From Epiperipatus broadwayi (lineage: Eukaryota; Onychophora; Udeonychophora; Euonychophora; Peripatidae), in NCBI GenBank assembly GCA_028023455.1, contig JAQFVV010012511.1, positions 1,056,001-1,120,000 of the forward strand: DNA of 64,000 nt, given 5' to 3'. Shown in pieces: positions 13,319 through 25,067 of this stretch (positions are counted from its first letter, which is position 1; the number at the start of each line of letters is the position of its first letter). A program made the position numbers and the translations under genes. The notes beneath the pieces were generated by a model. The model was not told the DNA's origin. It did not search any database and saw nothing but the letters and a program-made list of their open reading frames with translations.

Positions 13319-14045
13319 TTGTGACTAAAATGTTTGCAAATTAACATTAACTATAAGCTTATAATACTGATAGAGACATTAACTTTAAATATAAGCTTCT
13401 AATATTAATATAGACATTCACTAATTTTATTATTCAAGGAACTCTCTAGAAGAAATGTAAAAAATTTGTAACAAGAACTTCAATTATTTGATCAATATTA
13501 TTATCTGGATTAGCATGTATGTGATTTCCAATTTTAATAATTTATCATTTAAATATTTTAATTTGTTATAATAAAAATCTTTACCTTTAATATAACTTTT
13601 TCATTTGTACATTCTTAATCTTAGTTATTTATTTTATTAGTAAGTTTTAAATGTATAAATTGTTTTTGCCAATATGCTTGTTTAAAAGTTAAGCCATGAA
13701 AAAATTCATATAAAAGCTTTAAAATGACAAGAAATGTAATTTTGAATCTTTTAATTAGTTGCTTTGTAAATAACAATGCCATGCTACATGATGGATCAGT
13801 GAATTCTTGTGTAGAATTCTGGAACCCTGTTCTACATAAATAAAAAACTTACACTGGCAAGTCAAATCATAATAATTATTAGACTAGTTAATCAGAAAAT
13901 ATAGCTATGTTCTTGAGATATCTAAACTCATATATGAATGGAAGATTCTTCTTTTTCATAGCTTGATTAAGTTGCACTTTCTAGTATATAAAATAAAGAC
14001 CTAAATTCAACTGTGAATGTTAATTAGACCATGAACAGCATATTA

Positions 14046-14631
14046 GCACCCAATGTGGGGCTTAAAAAAACTACACCTGAGAGTGGTATTTCTTTAATCC
14101 TGATTATACAACTATAAATATATATATTTTAATATGTCTATAAAACATGATTGCAGCTGATATAGGCTTTAAATCACAAATAGTCATTGGTTAGGCAGAT
14201 CCTGAAGGGGAGAAAAAGCATAGCCCGAAGTCCTTATATGCCAGTATTTAACATAAGACCATCCTTATATTCCCATCAATCTTATAAGAGCAGGATCCCA
14301 ATGAATGGTGAGAGCTGACAAAGTGTCATGAGTCAATAAGTCTCAAAAGAATGAGAAACACTTGTATGTGCTTAGACTTGGGCTTCTTATCATTAGTCTT
14401 ATGCGTGAGTGGAAAGGATACATGTGAATGTGGAAATATTTCTCATCCCTGTCATGTTAGACTGTAAAAACATGAGATTTAAAGTTGCATGCCACTTGTG
14501 ACAGCCAACAAAAATATATCAATAACACTAATACATTAAAAAATGAGAAAAACCAGAATATGGACTTAAAACTTAATAAAAATAAAGTAAGTTCAATTCC
14601 TTATTTTACTTGATTATTTAGCCTGAAGATA
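14046..14631. other. Unassigned spacer between B copies
   Basis: No gene seen. The segment separates B copies 1 and 2 and has no obvious relative in the window. Confidence 0.35.
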
Positions 14632-16107
14632 TTGAACCATTTTACATACATATAGTTTAAATATATTGGCATTTGGTAATATTTAAAAAAGCTTTAAAAA
14701 AAGTAAAATTTAAAGATCATTTAAGACACAATTCAATTTTTTTTATTTAGTATGATTTATTTTAGATAACAACCAATGAAAATTATTTTTGTGTTTAATA
14801 ATTAAAAATAAAAGTTAAAAGAATAAAAGTATGTGCAGATTATTTATCCAGATAAAAGGAAATTCCAAACACAAAGGATTACAATTAGAGAAAAAAAAAT
14901 TAATGCTAATTAAAGAAGGTGGAAATATTTTGTAAAAAAAAAAAAAGAGACTTTGTAGCAGAAAATTAGAAATAATATACAAAATTATTATCTTATATTT
15001 TGATAAAAAAACAAAAGATGATATATGCACAGAGGTCTAAAAACTGATTGTGAATATAAAAGGAAAATAATGGCAATCAGGTCTTGTGTCCTTTCCTTGA
15101 CTAGCAGTTTTTGTTGGATCCGGGATAGAGAAAATATTTTATCCTGGATTACTCATATGTGGGACTACAACTATTCATATGCTGAAGTAAATCATGTGAA
15201 AGAGAAACCAAGTATTATTTTTGTAAACACCTTTCATCATAGAGGCCACTCCAAGAAGCTTTCGAGGCTAGCCTTAGGACAGACCAAGAACAGTTTAAAG
15301 CCAATGGCCATGGGATTATTCATCTCAAATACATGTATACTATAATCGTACTTACCAGTAAGATTATTCAGATCCTAAATTGTGACTAAAAATGTTTGCA
15401 AACTAATGTTAACTATAAGCTTATAATACTGATAGAGACATTAACTTTAAATATGAAGCTTCTAATATCAATATAGACATTCACTATTTTTATTATTCAA
15501 GGAACTCTCTAGAAGAAATGTAAGAAATTTGTAATAAGAACTTTAATTATTTGATCAATATAATTATATGGATTAGTGTGTATGTGCTTTCCAATTTTAT
15601 TTAATAATTTATCGTTTAAATATTTTAATTTGTTGTAATAAAATATTTATATGTGATATAACTTTCATCTGTACATTCTTAATCTTAGTTATTTATTTTA
15701 TTAGTAAGTTTTAAATGTATAAATTACCTTTGCCAATATGCTGTTTGAAAGTTAAGCCCTGAAAAAAATTTCATATAAAAGCTTTAAAATGACAAAAAAC
15801 ATAATTCCCGATCTTTGAATAAGTTGCTTTGAAAATGACGATGTGATACAACACAATGGATCAGGGAATTCTTGTGTAGAATTCTAGTGCCCTGTTTTAT
15901 ATAAATAAAAAACTGATTCCACTCGCAATTCAAATTGTCATAATTATTAGTCCAGTTAATCCGGAAATATAGCTATGTTCTTGAGATATCTAAACTCACA
16001 TATGAACAGAAGATTCTTCTTTTTCATAGCTTGATTAACTTGCACTTTCTAGTGTGTAAAATAAAGGTCTAAATTCAACTGTGAATGTTAATTAGACTTT
16101 GAACAGT
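14632..16107 (+). mobile_element. Family B repeat, copy 2
   Basis: Starts at ATTGAACCATTTTACATAC and ends near GAACAGTACAATATATAT. It aligns to copies 1 and 3 over its full length of about 1.48 kb. It contains the longest B open frame (106 residues, 15025-15345), but copy 1 breaks this frame with the A insertion and copy 3 with indels, so coding is doubtful. It runs straight into a TA-rich tract where hammerhead element R2 has inserted. Confidence 0.7.
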
Positions 16108-16217
16108 ACAATATATATATATAAACAGTGAGGATTGCCAATTCTTCTACAAGCTTTATGATAAATGCTTAGCCAGAGCCAGCACTTAAAATATCTCTGT
16201 CAGGAACCTTTCCCCAA

Positions 16218-16260
16218 ACCCCTGACCATGGTTTCGTGCTTTGGCACTCCTCAGAGAGGT
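16218..16260 (-). ncRNA. Hammerhead ribozyme, R2 direct unit
   Basis: On the minus strand: stem I ACCTCT, core CTGAGGA, stem II GTGC-CAAA-GCAC, then GAAA, stem III ACCATGGT (self-complementary), cleavage-site C, then AGGGGT closing stem I. All invariant core positions are present; position 7, a variable position, is G. Confidence 0.85.
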
Positions 16261-16646
16261 GTCAGGGTAGGTTCAGACACTAGATCTAAAAATACCAACC
16301 CAAAGCTAAGCACTTAGCTAAAAGTTATCTATTGAGTGGAAAATCTGAAATTTTCAGACATGTACATGTCTTCAAACCCAGCTATCCAACTCAAATATCT
16401 ATATGGGGCTGATAGATCTTCAGCCATGCCATATAGTAGTAGTCATAGCAATATAAAATTGCATAAGACTTTTTGGCAGAGACTATAAATAGTCAAAATA
16501 AAAGTCATAGATCAATCCATAGATCACATGACCCTATCTCTTAAGCTTGTAAGTTATAAACAGTGAGGATTGCCAATTCCTCTACAAGCTTTATGATAAA
16601 TGCTTAGCCAGAGCCAGCACTTAAAATATCTCTGTCAGGAACTGAC

Positions 16647-16689
16647 ACCTCTCTGAGGAGTGCCAAAGCACGAAACCATGGTCAGGGGT
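16647..16689 (+). ncRNA. Hammerhead ribozyme, R2 inverted unit
   Basis: Core CTGAGGA occupies 16653-16659, stem II is GTGC/GCAC with a CAAA loop (16660-16671), and GAA-A follows at 16672-16675. Stem III is ACCATGGT (16675-16682), with predicted cleavage after C16683. Stem I ACCTCT pairs with AGGGGT (one G-U). It has the standard G-C pair at 10.1/11.1, unlike the other families here, so it is the most likely active copy. The minimal palindromic stem III suggests activity as a dimer. Confidence 0.85.
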
Positions 16690-16867
16690 TTGGGGAAAGG
16701 TTCCTGACAGAGATATTTTAAGTGCTGGCTCTGGCTAAGCATTTATCATAAAGCTTGTAGAGGAATTGGCAATCCTCACTGTTTATAACTTACAAGCTTA
16801 AGAGATAGGGTCATGTGATCTATGGATTGATCTATGACTTTTATTTTGAATATATATATATTGTTGT

Positions 16868-18527
16868 AAAATATTGAACCATTTTTCATACATATGGTTC
16901 AAATATATTGGCATTTGGTAATATTTAAAAAAGCTTTAAAAAAAAATAAAATTTAAAGATCATTTAAAAGATTCAATTTAATTTTTTTTTTTAGTTGGTA
17001 TGATTTATTTTTTAGATAATGTGCAATGAAAGTTAATTTTATGTTTGATATTATCTGTTCAATTAAAAATAAAAGATAAAATTGGAAGGAATAAAAAAGA
17101 CAGGCAGATTACTAATCCAGATAAACAAAAAGAAAGATTCCAAATGTAAAAGATTACAATCAGAAAAATCTTTCTAATACTAATTAAAGATGGTGGAAGT
17201 AATTCATAAAAAAATAAAATTTGAGCTGAAAATAAGAATAATGTATAAGATTATTATTTTGTATTCTGATAAAAAAAAACAAAAGATAATATATGCACAG
17301 GAGTCTAAAAGCTGACTGCAAATATAAAAGGAAAATAATAATGGCAATCAGGCTCTTGTGGCATTTCCTTAACTAGCAGTTTCTGTCAGTTCGGGATGGA
17401 GAAAATGTTCTATTATGGACTACTCATATGCAGGATTACTACTCATCTGCTGAAGTAAGTGGTCAGGTGGGAGTGGAACTGATACATTTACTGATTTTTT
17501 TCGTCATAGAGGTCACTCAAAAAAACCTATGAATCTATCCTTATGACAGACCAAGAACATACAAAATATCAACGGAATGAAACTAGTTAATTTCAATGAG
17601 CTCTTTAAAACTTGTATTACAAAACTTACTGGCAAGCTTAAGAGATTATTTATTCCCAATCTATGACTAAATTGTTTGCAAACTCATCTAAACTATAAGC
17701 TTATAATATACTACTAATAGAGACATTTGCAGATTTATTATTCAAATAATGTTCTAGAAGAAACCTAATAAAAGTGTAATAACTGTTTTAATTATTTTAC
17801 CTAACTATCTGGATTAGCATGTGTGTATTCTTTTCATTTATATTAATAATTTATCATTAACATTTTTAGTTTGTATTAATAAAATATTTTCTTAGAATAT
17901 TAACTTCATTGTGCATTATTAATGTTAGTTTATTAGAATTTGAATGTATGTTATCTTTGCCAATATGCTTGTTGTTTAGTTAAGCTCTGGAGAAACATTA
18001 ATACAACATTAAGTGACCAGAAACAATCCTGATCTTACTTTTAGTTATTTTCTTCTTAATTTACAATGTGCGATACAATAGATATCAGTGAATTCTTATA
18101 AGAATTCTAACATCCTTGTTTAAATAAATAAAAAACTGATTCCACCAGCAGTTCAAATTGTAAATAATATTAGATCGAGTTAATCAGGAAATATAGCTAT
18201 GTTCTTGAGATACCCAAACTCATAAATGATTTGAATATATTTTCTTTTTCATAGCTTGATTAACTCGCACTTTCTAGTTTGTAAATGACAACGCAATGTG
18301 ACACGATGAATCAGTGAATTCTTGTATAGAATTCTGACACCCTATTCTAAATAAATAAAAAAAACTGATTCTGCTAGCAATTCAAATCATAATAATTATT
18401 AGATCAGTTAATCCGTAAATATAGCTATGTTCTTGAGATATCTAAACTCATATATGAACAGAAAATTCTTCTTTTTCATAGCTTGATTAAAATAAAGGCC
18501 TAAATTCAACTATGAATGGTACAATAT
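16868..18527 (+). mobile_element. Family B repeat, copy 3
   Basis: Starts at ATTGAACCATTTTTCATAC and ends near GGTACAATATATAT, like copy 2. It is longer than copy 2 because its 3' part is partly duplicated. A block with GAATTCT, TAAATAAATAAAAAACTGATTC and ATATAGCTATGTTCTTGAGAT occurs at about 18089-18260 and again at about 18312-18490. It is more diverged than copies 1 and 2 and has no coding frame. Confidence 0.7.
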
Positions 18528-18531
18528 ATAT

Positions 18532-18693
18532 ATAAGACATTTTGTGGGTTTATCCATGTTAAAAAAATTAAATATTGATATACCGACGTTTTGACTTGAT
18601 CCCAGTGGATGACTTGTGTGATCAAGTCGAAATGTCGGTATATCAATATTTAAATTTTTTAACACGGATGAACCCGCAAAACATGTCTTTTAT
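18532..18693. mobile_element. Palindromic hairpin MITE-like repeat
   Basis: Arms 18532-18601 and 18620-18693 pair closely (for example TATACCGACG and TGTCGGTATA). The loop is about 18 bp, and TA-rich sequence lies on both sides. It abuts the end of B copy 3. The right-arm segment GTCGAAATGTCGG recalls hammerhead 3' cores, but the 5' core is not intact. No protein. Confidence 0.75.
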
Positions 18694-18699
18694 ATATGC

Positions 18700-19604
18700 A
18701 ACCCATGAAAATCTTCATATTATATATACTGTTATAAAATATATACATAATATGAGACAAAGAACAGCTTGAAATATAACTTACTTCATTGATATATGAT
18801 TGTTAAAAATATTTTTAATATTTGAATCACAACAGAAAATTTATTATATTATATAGAATATTATATAGGGTGGAATATCTTTGAGTACTATCATGCCACA
18901 ACTACCATAACTTTATATTATATTATGTTTTGGATTTAACAGTTTGTTTCTATGAGAGTAAAATTACTGTGTAAGTTATGTCAGTATTTTTAAACTATTA
19001 TCATGCCTCTGATAGCAAATAATAGCATAACATGTTTTTTTATTTGATAAAAAAAATCCTATACAAGATTTTTAAAATAAATTGATGGATGCTTTCATGT
19101 ATTTTACAATGTTAAAATTTATATTTTTACCTTATATCAAAATGAATTATCTCTATTTCTGTGTGGATGTAATTCATAATTTGCTCTCATTTATACCACA
19201 CAAGACCCAATATGACAAAGTGTGAAAATATTATTAGAATATAGTATTTTGAAAATAGTTTTTTGTAACATTCAATGATCAGTTAAAACAAGGGTAGCAA
19301 ACTGAAACTGGTGAACTACATGTGGCTTTTTGATACTAAACTTACATTTTTTTTTATTATGACCAACATGAATGCATTTTTTCTTTTTACTTGTCAGTAA
19401 TTTAAAAATAAATATTTTCATGACTCTAAGAGAAGAAAAGTACACTGTTCCATAATTGTGTGTGGTGAATGCTAAACAACAGTAATTTGTCTATCACCAA
19501 AACCAAATTTGTTCACTCTTTCAATAATTTATTAATTCTAGCATTAAAGTCTGTCATGACAATTTTAAAATGTTGTTTGATATGATCAAAAGTCTTTTGT
19601 ACAG
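18700..19604. other. AT-rich non-coding stretch
   Basis: Nothing supportable as a gene. Some phrases (TGTGTGGTGAATGCTAAACA near 19460) recur at 20228, so an old repeat lies across this region and the F1 element at 19617 is inserted into it. Confidence 0.4.
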
Positions 19605-19616
19605 CCATATAAAAAT

Positions 19617-19857
19617 AACTAAACATCACCATTCTTTTTGCTTACACAAGTTACACAGAGGCTAAACTCTGCATATAGTAATGCCACTCAGTGCAAGTCA
19701 GACTAATCAATGGATGCAAGAAGGTTTGTGCATAAAATTCCCATGATATTGGATGAGTGGGCACTAGATGGGGATTTTATGCACAAAACTTCTTGCATCC
19801 ATTGATTACTCTGGCTTGCACTGAGTAGCACTACTGTATGGAGAGTTTAGCCTCTGT
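19617..19857. mobile_element. F1 family retroposon, copy 2 (palindromic, ribozyme lost)
   Basis: It is flanked by a perfect 12 bp duplication, CCATATAAAAAT, at 19605-19616 and 19858-19869. After an F1-type head (TTTGCTTACACAAG), arms of about 90 bp form a palindrome (CAGAGGCTAAACTC to GAGTTTAGCCTCTG) around a short GATATTGGATGAGTGGGC centre. The hammerhead segment found in the other F1 copies is missing. A 12 bp duplication is typical of target-primed retroposition rather than cut-and-paste DNA transposition. Confidence 0.85.
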
Positions 19858-19869
19858 CCATATAAAAAT

Positions 19870-20504
19870 CTTCTACTTCTTAATCACAATGAGAATTTGT
19901 TAGGGCATAAATCTTAATTGTCTGCATTTGGTATCTTCCATTAAATTGAATAACAAACCTTCCCACTCTATTTGATACAACATAATTTTCCACAATTCCA
20001 TGTATGCTTCTGGTACTTGTGCCTTTGTAGTATTTTCTACGGTAACATAGTATAGTGCATGTCCATGTTTTTTTTAAACTTCACAGAGTCCAATGATAAC
20101 CCATTTAATATTAGACAATTCTTTTTCCAATTTGTGCATTCTGCTTTCACTTGAAAGTGACCTGCAGTTGTGAGCACATAAATAAAAGATCATCATCAAA
20201 TGGTAGCCTAACTCAATAATCAGGTTGTGTATGGTGAATGCTAAACATAGTAATTTGTGAATAAATTAAACTTATATATTTTTATTTAAGACACTTTTAA
20301 TTTTTGTTATTGTATATGTATTACTAAAATAAAACAATCATTCAGAAATCCATTTTTTTCATCAATCTGTTTTTAACTTCTCTTGTGGCTCTTTTTATTT
20401 TTTTCCTCGATAGAGTTATTTAAACAAACTGGCTATTCGTGTTAAAAATATTGCATATTCTTGAGCTAGAATAAACAAATGCTTGATTTTGTCAGTTTTC
20501 ATAT
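19870..20504. other. Continuation of an old non-coding repeat
   Basis: AT-rich. The text CACAATGAGAATTTGTTAGG and CATTCTGCTTTCACTTG suggests a decayed element, possibly an antisense transposase remnant, but no family can be named. Confidence 0.3.
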
Positions 20505-20505
20505 G

Positions 20506-20581
20506 TCAAAGCATTGGCCGGGAAGCGAACCCGCGACAGTTGCTTGTAAGGCAGCTGTGCTGACCACTCGCCACCAACGCT
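20506..20581 (-). repeat. tRNA-derived SINE head
   Basis: The minus strand reads GGTGGCGAGTGGTCAGC (A-box-like) and GGGTTCGCTTCCC (B box, GGTTCGNNTCC), followed by GGCCAATGCTTTGACATAT. The same layout recurs at 37041, 54161 and 54581. It is a pol III-type SINE rather than a working tRNA, because the conserved 3' extension replaces an acceptor stem. Confidence 0.8.
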
Positions 20582-20584
20582 TGA

Positions 20585-21430
20585 AGGAAAAAAAAACATA
20601 AAATGCCCATAATTTTATTTTTTAATAATAAAAAAACAGTTGAAAAAAAACTTATAAGGTATTATAACTATGAAAATGTTATACTATATAAACAAGATGT
20701 AATTATTGAACAGAAGCTGAATTTCTTTTGCCATATATATATATAAACTGTATTTCACTGAAAATATTTTTTAAAAGCTAATTAACAAATTGAACAAATC
20801 AAACGCTTTCACAAAAGTAAATATATTAACAAATCTTGTTGGTTTTTAAGTTATTGGGAAAGTGTTGCCGTAAGCAAAAAAAAAAAAAAAAAATTGTTGC
20901 ACAGCAGTAAAAGAATAAAATGGATTGAATTCTCATTTCAGTCTTGTAACATTGACAGAATAAACAAAAGCCCATTAATTCATTTACTAATTAATAATGC
21001 TTCTAGAATTCAAAATAGCTATTTTAGTCAAGTAGAGAGAATGAGAAAATAAACATTAAACAAAATATATGTAATAAAACATAAAATCAAACTTAGCTTT
21101 ATATTAAACATGTTAAATCGTTTATTTAAATACGTGGCTATTTACATATTATTATTAATTAAAAGTATACTAAACTGAAACTGAAAAGAATAAACTCACA
21201 TCAACTCACATTACATACTCTGTCTCTCCTTCATTACTCTAGATAGCTAAATCCATTTCACATTCATTTTGTTAAAGACAAACCCGCTGTGTATACTGAA
21301 GGCCTAGCTTTTAAAAATAAAAAAAATTATCGTATTTAAAGAATCCAGTGCAGAATAAAAATCTCTCCAACAGCTCTTCATGTAAGAATATCATTAGCCA
21401 AGATTGCTAATTGGTGAGTTGTTGTTCCAA
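20585..21430. other. AT-rich non-coding stretch
   Basis: No gene seen. It contains a poly(A) run near 20876 and ends where the 3' UTR of the minus-strand LINE begins. Confidence 0.35.
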
Positions 21431-21760
21431 GAAATTTTATTTAACATACCTATGTACATTTATACAGGAAAACAAATTGTTCAATAGTTATATTACAAAA
21501 AAATAAATTGTTCAATAGTTATATGACTTGTACTTGAAAACAGATGTCTCGATAAATGTTAGTGGGAAAGACTGTCATCTTGGATGACAGTTTGAGTGTT
21601 TGATGGAGCTGTTTGTGCTAATAAAGTTGCATGTTCTTGGGTTATTGCATAATTTGCTTCTGGAAAGTTATGGGTATGTATGTCTGAAAGCTGGACCATA
21701 TTCTGTTGTATGCAGTTAATTCTGGAGGAGTGTCTTGGATGTAAACAAGCACTTATCCCA

Positions 21761-24240
21761 TTATGAAGTCAGTGCAGGGAGCGCAAACAGCATCCAGGTC
21801 TCAGTGAATGCAGAATGTGATGACAGGCTTTCATCTCGTTTTTTGATTCTGGTTAAAGTTTTGATGAAATGTTGTAATGCATCTATGTCACTTCCATCAA
21901 ACACTATCATGCACCGGACTAACCAGATGGAATATGTTAGAAATGTGGAAAGCCTAATCCACGCAAAGGTTTTGGTGCCAAGGCAGCGCTGAATGGAGGT
22001 AATCATTTGGTAGCTGATTTTGGATTTGGCTTGGATGAGATAGCGAATGTTGCTGAAGTAGGGACACACATTTATGATATGATCAAAAGTTTCAGAATCA
22101 CGCCTACAGAGTTGACAGTAGGGATCGATATTTTTGAAACCTCTTTTATGGACCAGGAACCACTTTGTGGGAAGTGCATCAAGGTTTATCTTGATAATGA
22201 AATCAAGAAATTTAGGTTCAAGATTCCAAAACTTGAATTGAGATATTATCTTTTTGTTTGTTGTGTTTAGATTGGATGCTGGACCATTTGTGTGTTGGTG
22301 TTGAAGTTTATATATATCCCAATACTTTATTTTGGATGCATATATGCTTGCCATGGAGTTGGTGCAGTTGTGGAAGTGTGAAATTATGTAAGAGAGCCAA
22401 TCTTGTTTGCAAGGTGGTGGCCTGTCAGTGGGATTTACAGGCATTGTTATTTGAAAATTTTCAATTGCTTCAACTAGTTTGTAAATAAGGTTATGTGTTT
22501 TTTGCAGTAGGAATGTCTCAGGAGAGTGTAGTGACATTCCATTGAGGAAGTGAGGGCGACGCATGCCCTCAAGACTGATGGCGACTGTCTTATGATTCCA
22601 GAAGAGTTTGGAACACATAGAGTTAACTTTGTTGAGGAAGCACTTCGTCAGTTTTACAACTGGAAGATAGTAGCAGATTTTGGGGAAAAGGACCATGTTT
22701 AGTAGGGTCACTTTTCCATAAAGGGATAGATAGACCTTGGAAAGAGATGTTGTGAGTTTGTTTGCAGCTTGGAGCAGTTCTTTTTGTATATGTTTGGTGA
22801 TGGCGTTTGGTGATTTATGAAAGGGTATCCCAAGGAAGCTCTGTGGTTGGCCCAAGAAGTTGGTTGATATCTTTTCTCCAGTTGCAATTTTCCAAGCAGT
22901 TGACTTCAGGAGGTTGAACTCAAGTTTGTATTGAGTTGTATAATTTTCAAGAATTTTATTAAGGGGAACAAGATATTTTTGTGAGGGCAAGATAACACAA
23001 ATGTCATCCATATATGCAAAGAGACTAATTTCTTTCTTCAGTCTGGGAATATAAATGCCTGGAAGTTGCTTTTCAATTTGAAGCAGGAGGGGATTGATAT
23101 AGGCTATGAAAAGTATTGCGCTTAAAGGGGATCCCTGTGGTATAGAGAGAGTTGGTTTGAAACTGCTTGAAATTTTACCATCTAAAGAAATAACAATGTT
23201 ACGGTTTTGTAGAAGATTGTATATGATTTGTAAATAAGCCTTTGGAACGTCATATTGTGTCAATGTGTTCAGAAGAATATTAATTCTGACTGAGTCAAAT
23301 GCAGCTGCAATGTCTAACTGAACTGCAATTGGCTTAGTTTTCCTGTGAATTCTGAGGTAGTCAACCAGGACTTTAATCTGTGCCATAGCTAGAGTTGTGG
23401 AAGATCCCTTTTTAGCATATTGGGATGTGGAGATGTACTTGAGAATGCTTTCTTGGATATTGTCTTTGAGTGTGGATTCTATGATTTTTACTAATAATGG
23501 GGTCATTGAAATGGGTCTCAGACTGGAGAGCTCTGATGGGGGTTTGTTCTTCTTGAGAAATGGTACCATGGCTATTGGGTATAGATTTGGTATGTTTTTA
23601 TTACCGTTTGCAAGATAGTCTATCATTTTAAGTATAATTGGTATGATAAACTGGCTGAGGTGAGCTAGGATAAAGCGTGGAATGCCATGAAGTCCTGGAT
23701 GAACACGGTCTGGGAGTGATGTTAGCTTGTTTTGAAGCATGCTTTCGGTTATGTTATGTGAGTCTGGTATCTCATTATCTCTCCACACAGTGAACAGGGC
23801 TTCAGGTTCTTTTGTTAAGAGTTCTTGAAAGTGCAGCCTTATGACTTCCAACATATCTTGCCCAATGTATGATTGCCCTTTTGATGTAATTACTGTGGGT
23901 GTATTTTTGATCTTATAAGCACCAAGAGCCCAACTCATATAACCACGGGTCCAGCAATGTTGAGTTTCCAGATATAGCTTTGCTCTCTTGATGGATAAAT
24001 ACTCTGCAAGTTTCTTCTGCTGCGTTTTATATTGTAGTTTTAGAGACATGATGTCTTTAATATTATCGGTGTTGCTAGGTATTGTTTTTAGCGTATTGCT
24101 TATGTTCTGTAATTCACTGAGTAATCTAATAGGGCCTTTTAGCTTCTGGGTGTAGTTGCTGATGAGTGACTGTAACACTTCAATGAAAGAAAACCATGCC
24201 ACTTCAATGGGGTTTGTTAAAAGATGAAAAAATAAATATA
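21761..24240 (-). pseudogene. LINE reverse transcriptase with C-terminal zinc knuckle
   Basis: One long open stretch (813 codons from 24202; the frame extends slightly upstream) encodes an RVT_1-type reverse transcriptase. Motif A is QLDIAAAFDSV (catalytic Asp about 297), motif B is PQGSPLSAILF (356-366), and motif C is LFAYMDDICVIL (YMDD 397-400). The C-terminal part has a zf-RVT knuckle C-x2-C-x8-H-x4-C (C696, C699, H708, C713). The family's role is copying LINE RNA into the cut target. The first residue would be a GTG codon and no ATG fits, because this is the downstream part of ORF2, fused in the active element to the endonuclease. A frameshift near 24230 (T-rich run) breaks that fusion. 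The RT itself is open and has all catalytic residues, so decay is recent. Confidence 0.9.
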
Positions 24241-24986
24241 TGACTCAGATATGATCGCTTCGGTCGCTGTAGCACGTGTGACCATACGTAGAGTTTGACG
24301 GCTGGACTGGCCAGTGTATAAAATGTTGTCTGGTTTTAGTTTAATGATCTGCGCAAAGTGATCTGAAAACACAATGGGCTGGAGCAGTGCTTCTATTTGA
24401 AAATGGATTTCAGGAGAGTAGTAGAATAGGTCAATGAGGCTCTTGGAATTTTGTGTGTAAAAGGAAAATGATTGAGGGGGGAGGAAACCCTCACCACACA
24501 TCAGTGTTCGGTTAATTAGGTGGAGGTATTTGGTGTTGAAGTGGGCATAGCTTGTGTTAAAGTCACCCATGAATAGAACCGGTGCAGTGTTATTACGTAA
24601 TGTCATATTTATTATGTGTATAATATGGTGGAAGTTAATGGAGGAGTTCTGTGTGTATATAAAGATAATGTTGAAAGTGAAACCATTATAATTTACATTG
24701 GTTATAATTATGTAACTATCCATGTAAACTATTTTAAAATCACTGGTGGTTTGTTTTTGTTGATGATAATGCCTACACCTCCAGAGGCAGTGTGGGCAAT
24801 TGACAATTTGATGAATCCATGTGTTCCAAGAAGCTGTGTGATTTGGATGTCAGAGTTTATGTGATATTTTGTCTCTGCCATAAGAAAAATATGTGGTGAA
24901 TGTGTGTTCAACCATAATTTGATGGCATGCAGCCTTTGGAGTGAGTTTAGTCCTCTCACATTGATCCCTACAATTTTAATATCCAT
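24217..24986 (-). pseudogene. LINE apurinic-type endonuclease, frameshifted
   Basis: The N-terminal half (24986-24729) has the exonuclease/endonuclease/phosphatase opening IKIVGINVRGLNS, then MAETK with the metal-binding Glu, and SGGVGIIIN. The C-terminal half (24723-24217) continues with FMGDFNTS (the GDFN motif) and IVFSDHF (SDH catalytic His). A missing base in the A run around 24728 shifts the frame between them. This domain nicks target DNA for target-primed reverse transcription. Because both shifts lie in homopolymers, sequencing error cannot be excluded. Confidence 0.85.
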
Positions 24987-25067
24987 AAAAAGGTCTAAAA
25001 AGTTTTGGTTAGAATGAAAGCGTTATCAGTTGCGAAAACAACATAACAATTACTTAAAAATACATTA

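Larger units (their letters stand above)
6845..14045 (+). mobile_element. Family B repeat, copy 1, split by composite insertion
   Basis: The left part (6845-7386) aligns to the starts of the B copies at 14632 and 16868: ATTGAAC, then TTTACATACATATG, then the shared AAAAATAAAAGTTAAAAG block. The right part (12971-14045) continues the same repeat exactly where the left part stops. The 7387-12970 segment is a later insertion at GACTACTCATATG, the intact form of which is visible in B copy 3 near 17416. B has no convincing coding frame; its 60-106 residue frames are not conserved as protein. Its superfamily is unknown. Confidence 0.7.
16123..16850. mobile_element. R2 hammerhead retroposon: 435 bp unit plus inverted copy
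   Basis: AAACAGTGAGGATTGCC begins at 16123 and again at 16558, giving a head-to-tail period of 435 bp. About 80 bp into the second unit, the sequence switches at 16639/16640 to the reverse complement and runs to 16850. That inverted arm itself crosses the unit junction (CACTGTTTATAACTTACAAG). This is what a copy of a circular or multimeric template followed by strand switching would give. (TA)n lies on both sides. Each arm carries a hammerhead ribozyme. Confidence 0.8.

Noticed and set aside
15025-15345. 106-residue frame in B copy 2 as a gene
   Set aside because: The related B copies break the frame, and changes do not look protein-conserving.
18602-18640. Complete hammerhead ribozyme in the 18.5 kb hairpin
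   Set aside because: The 5' core reads TGGATGA rather than CTGATGA, and the extra TC before GAAA breaks the fold.
21735-22488. Plus-strand frames of 76-87 residues
   Set aside because: They are antisense to the LINE reverse transcriptase and have no motif.
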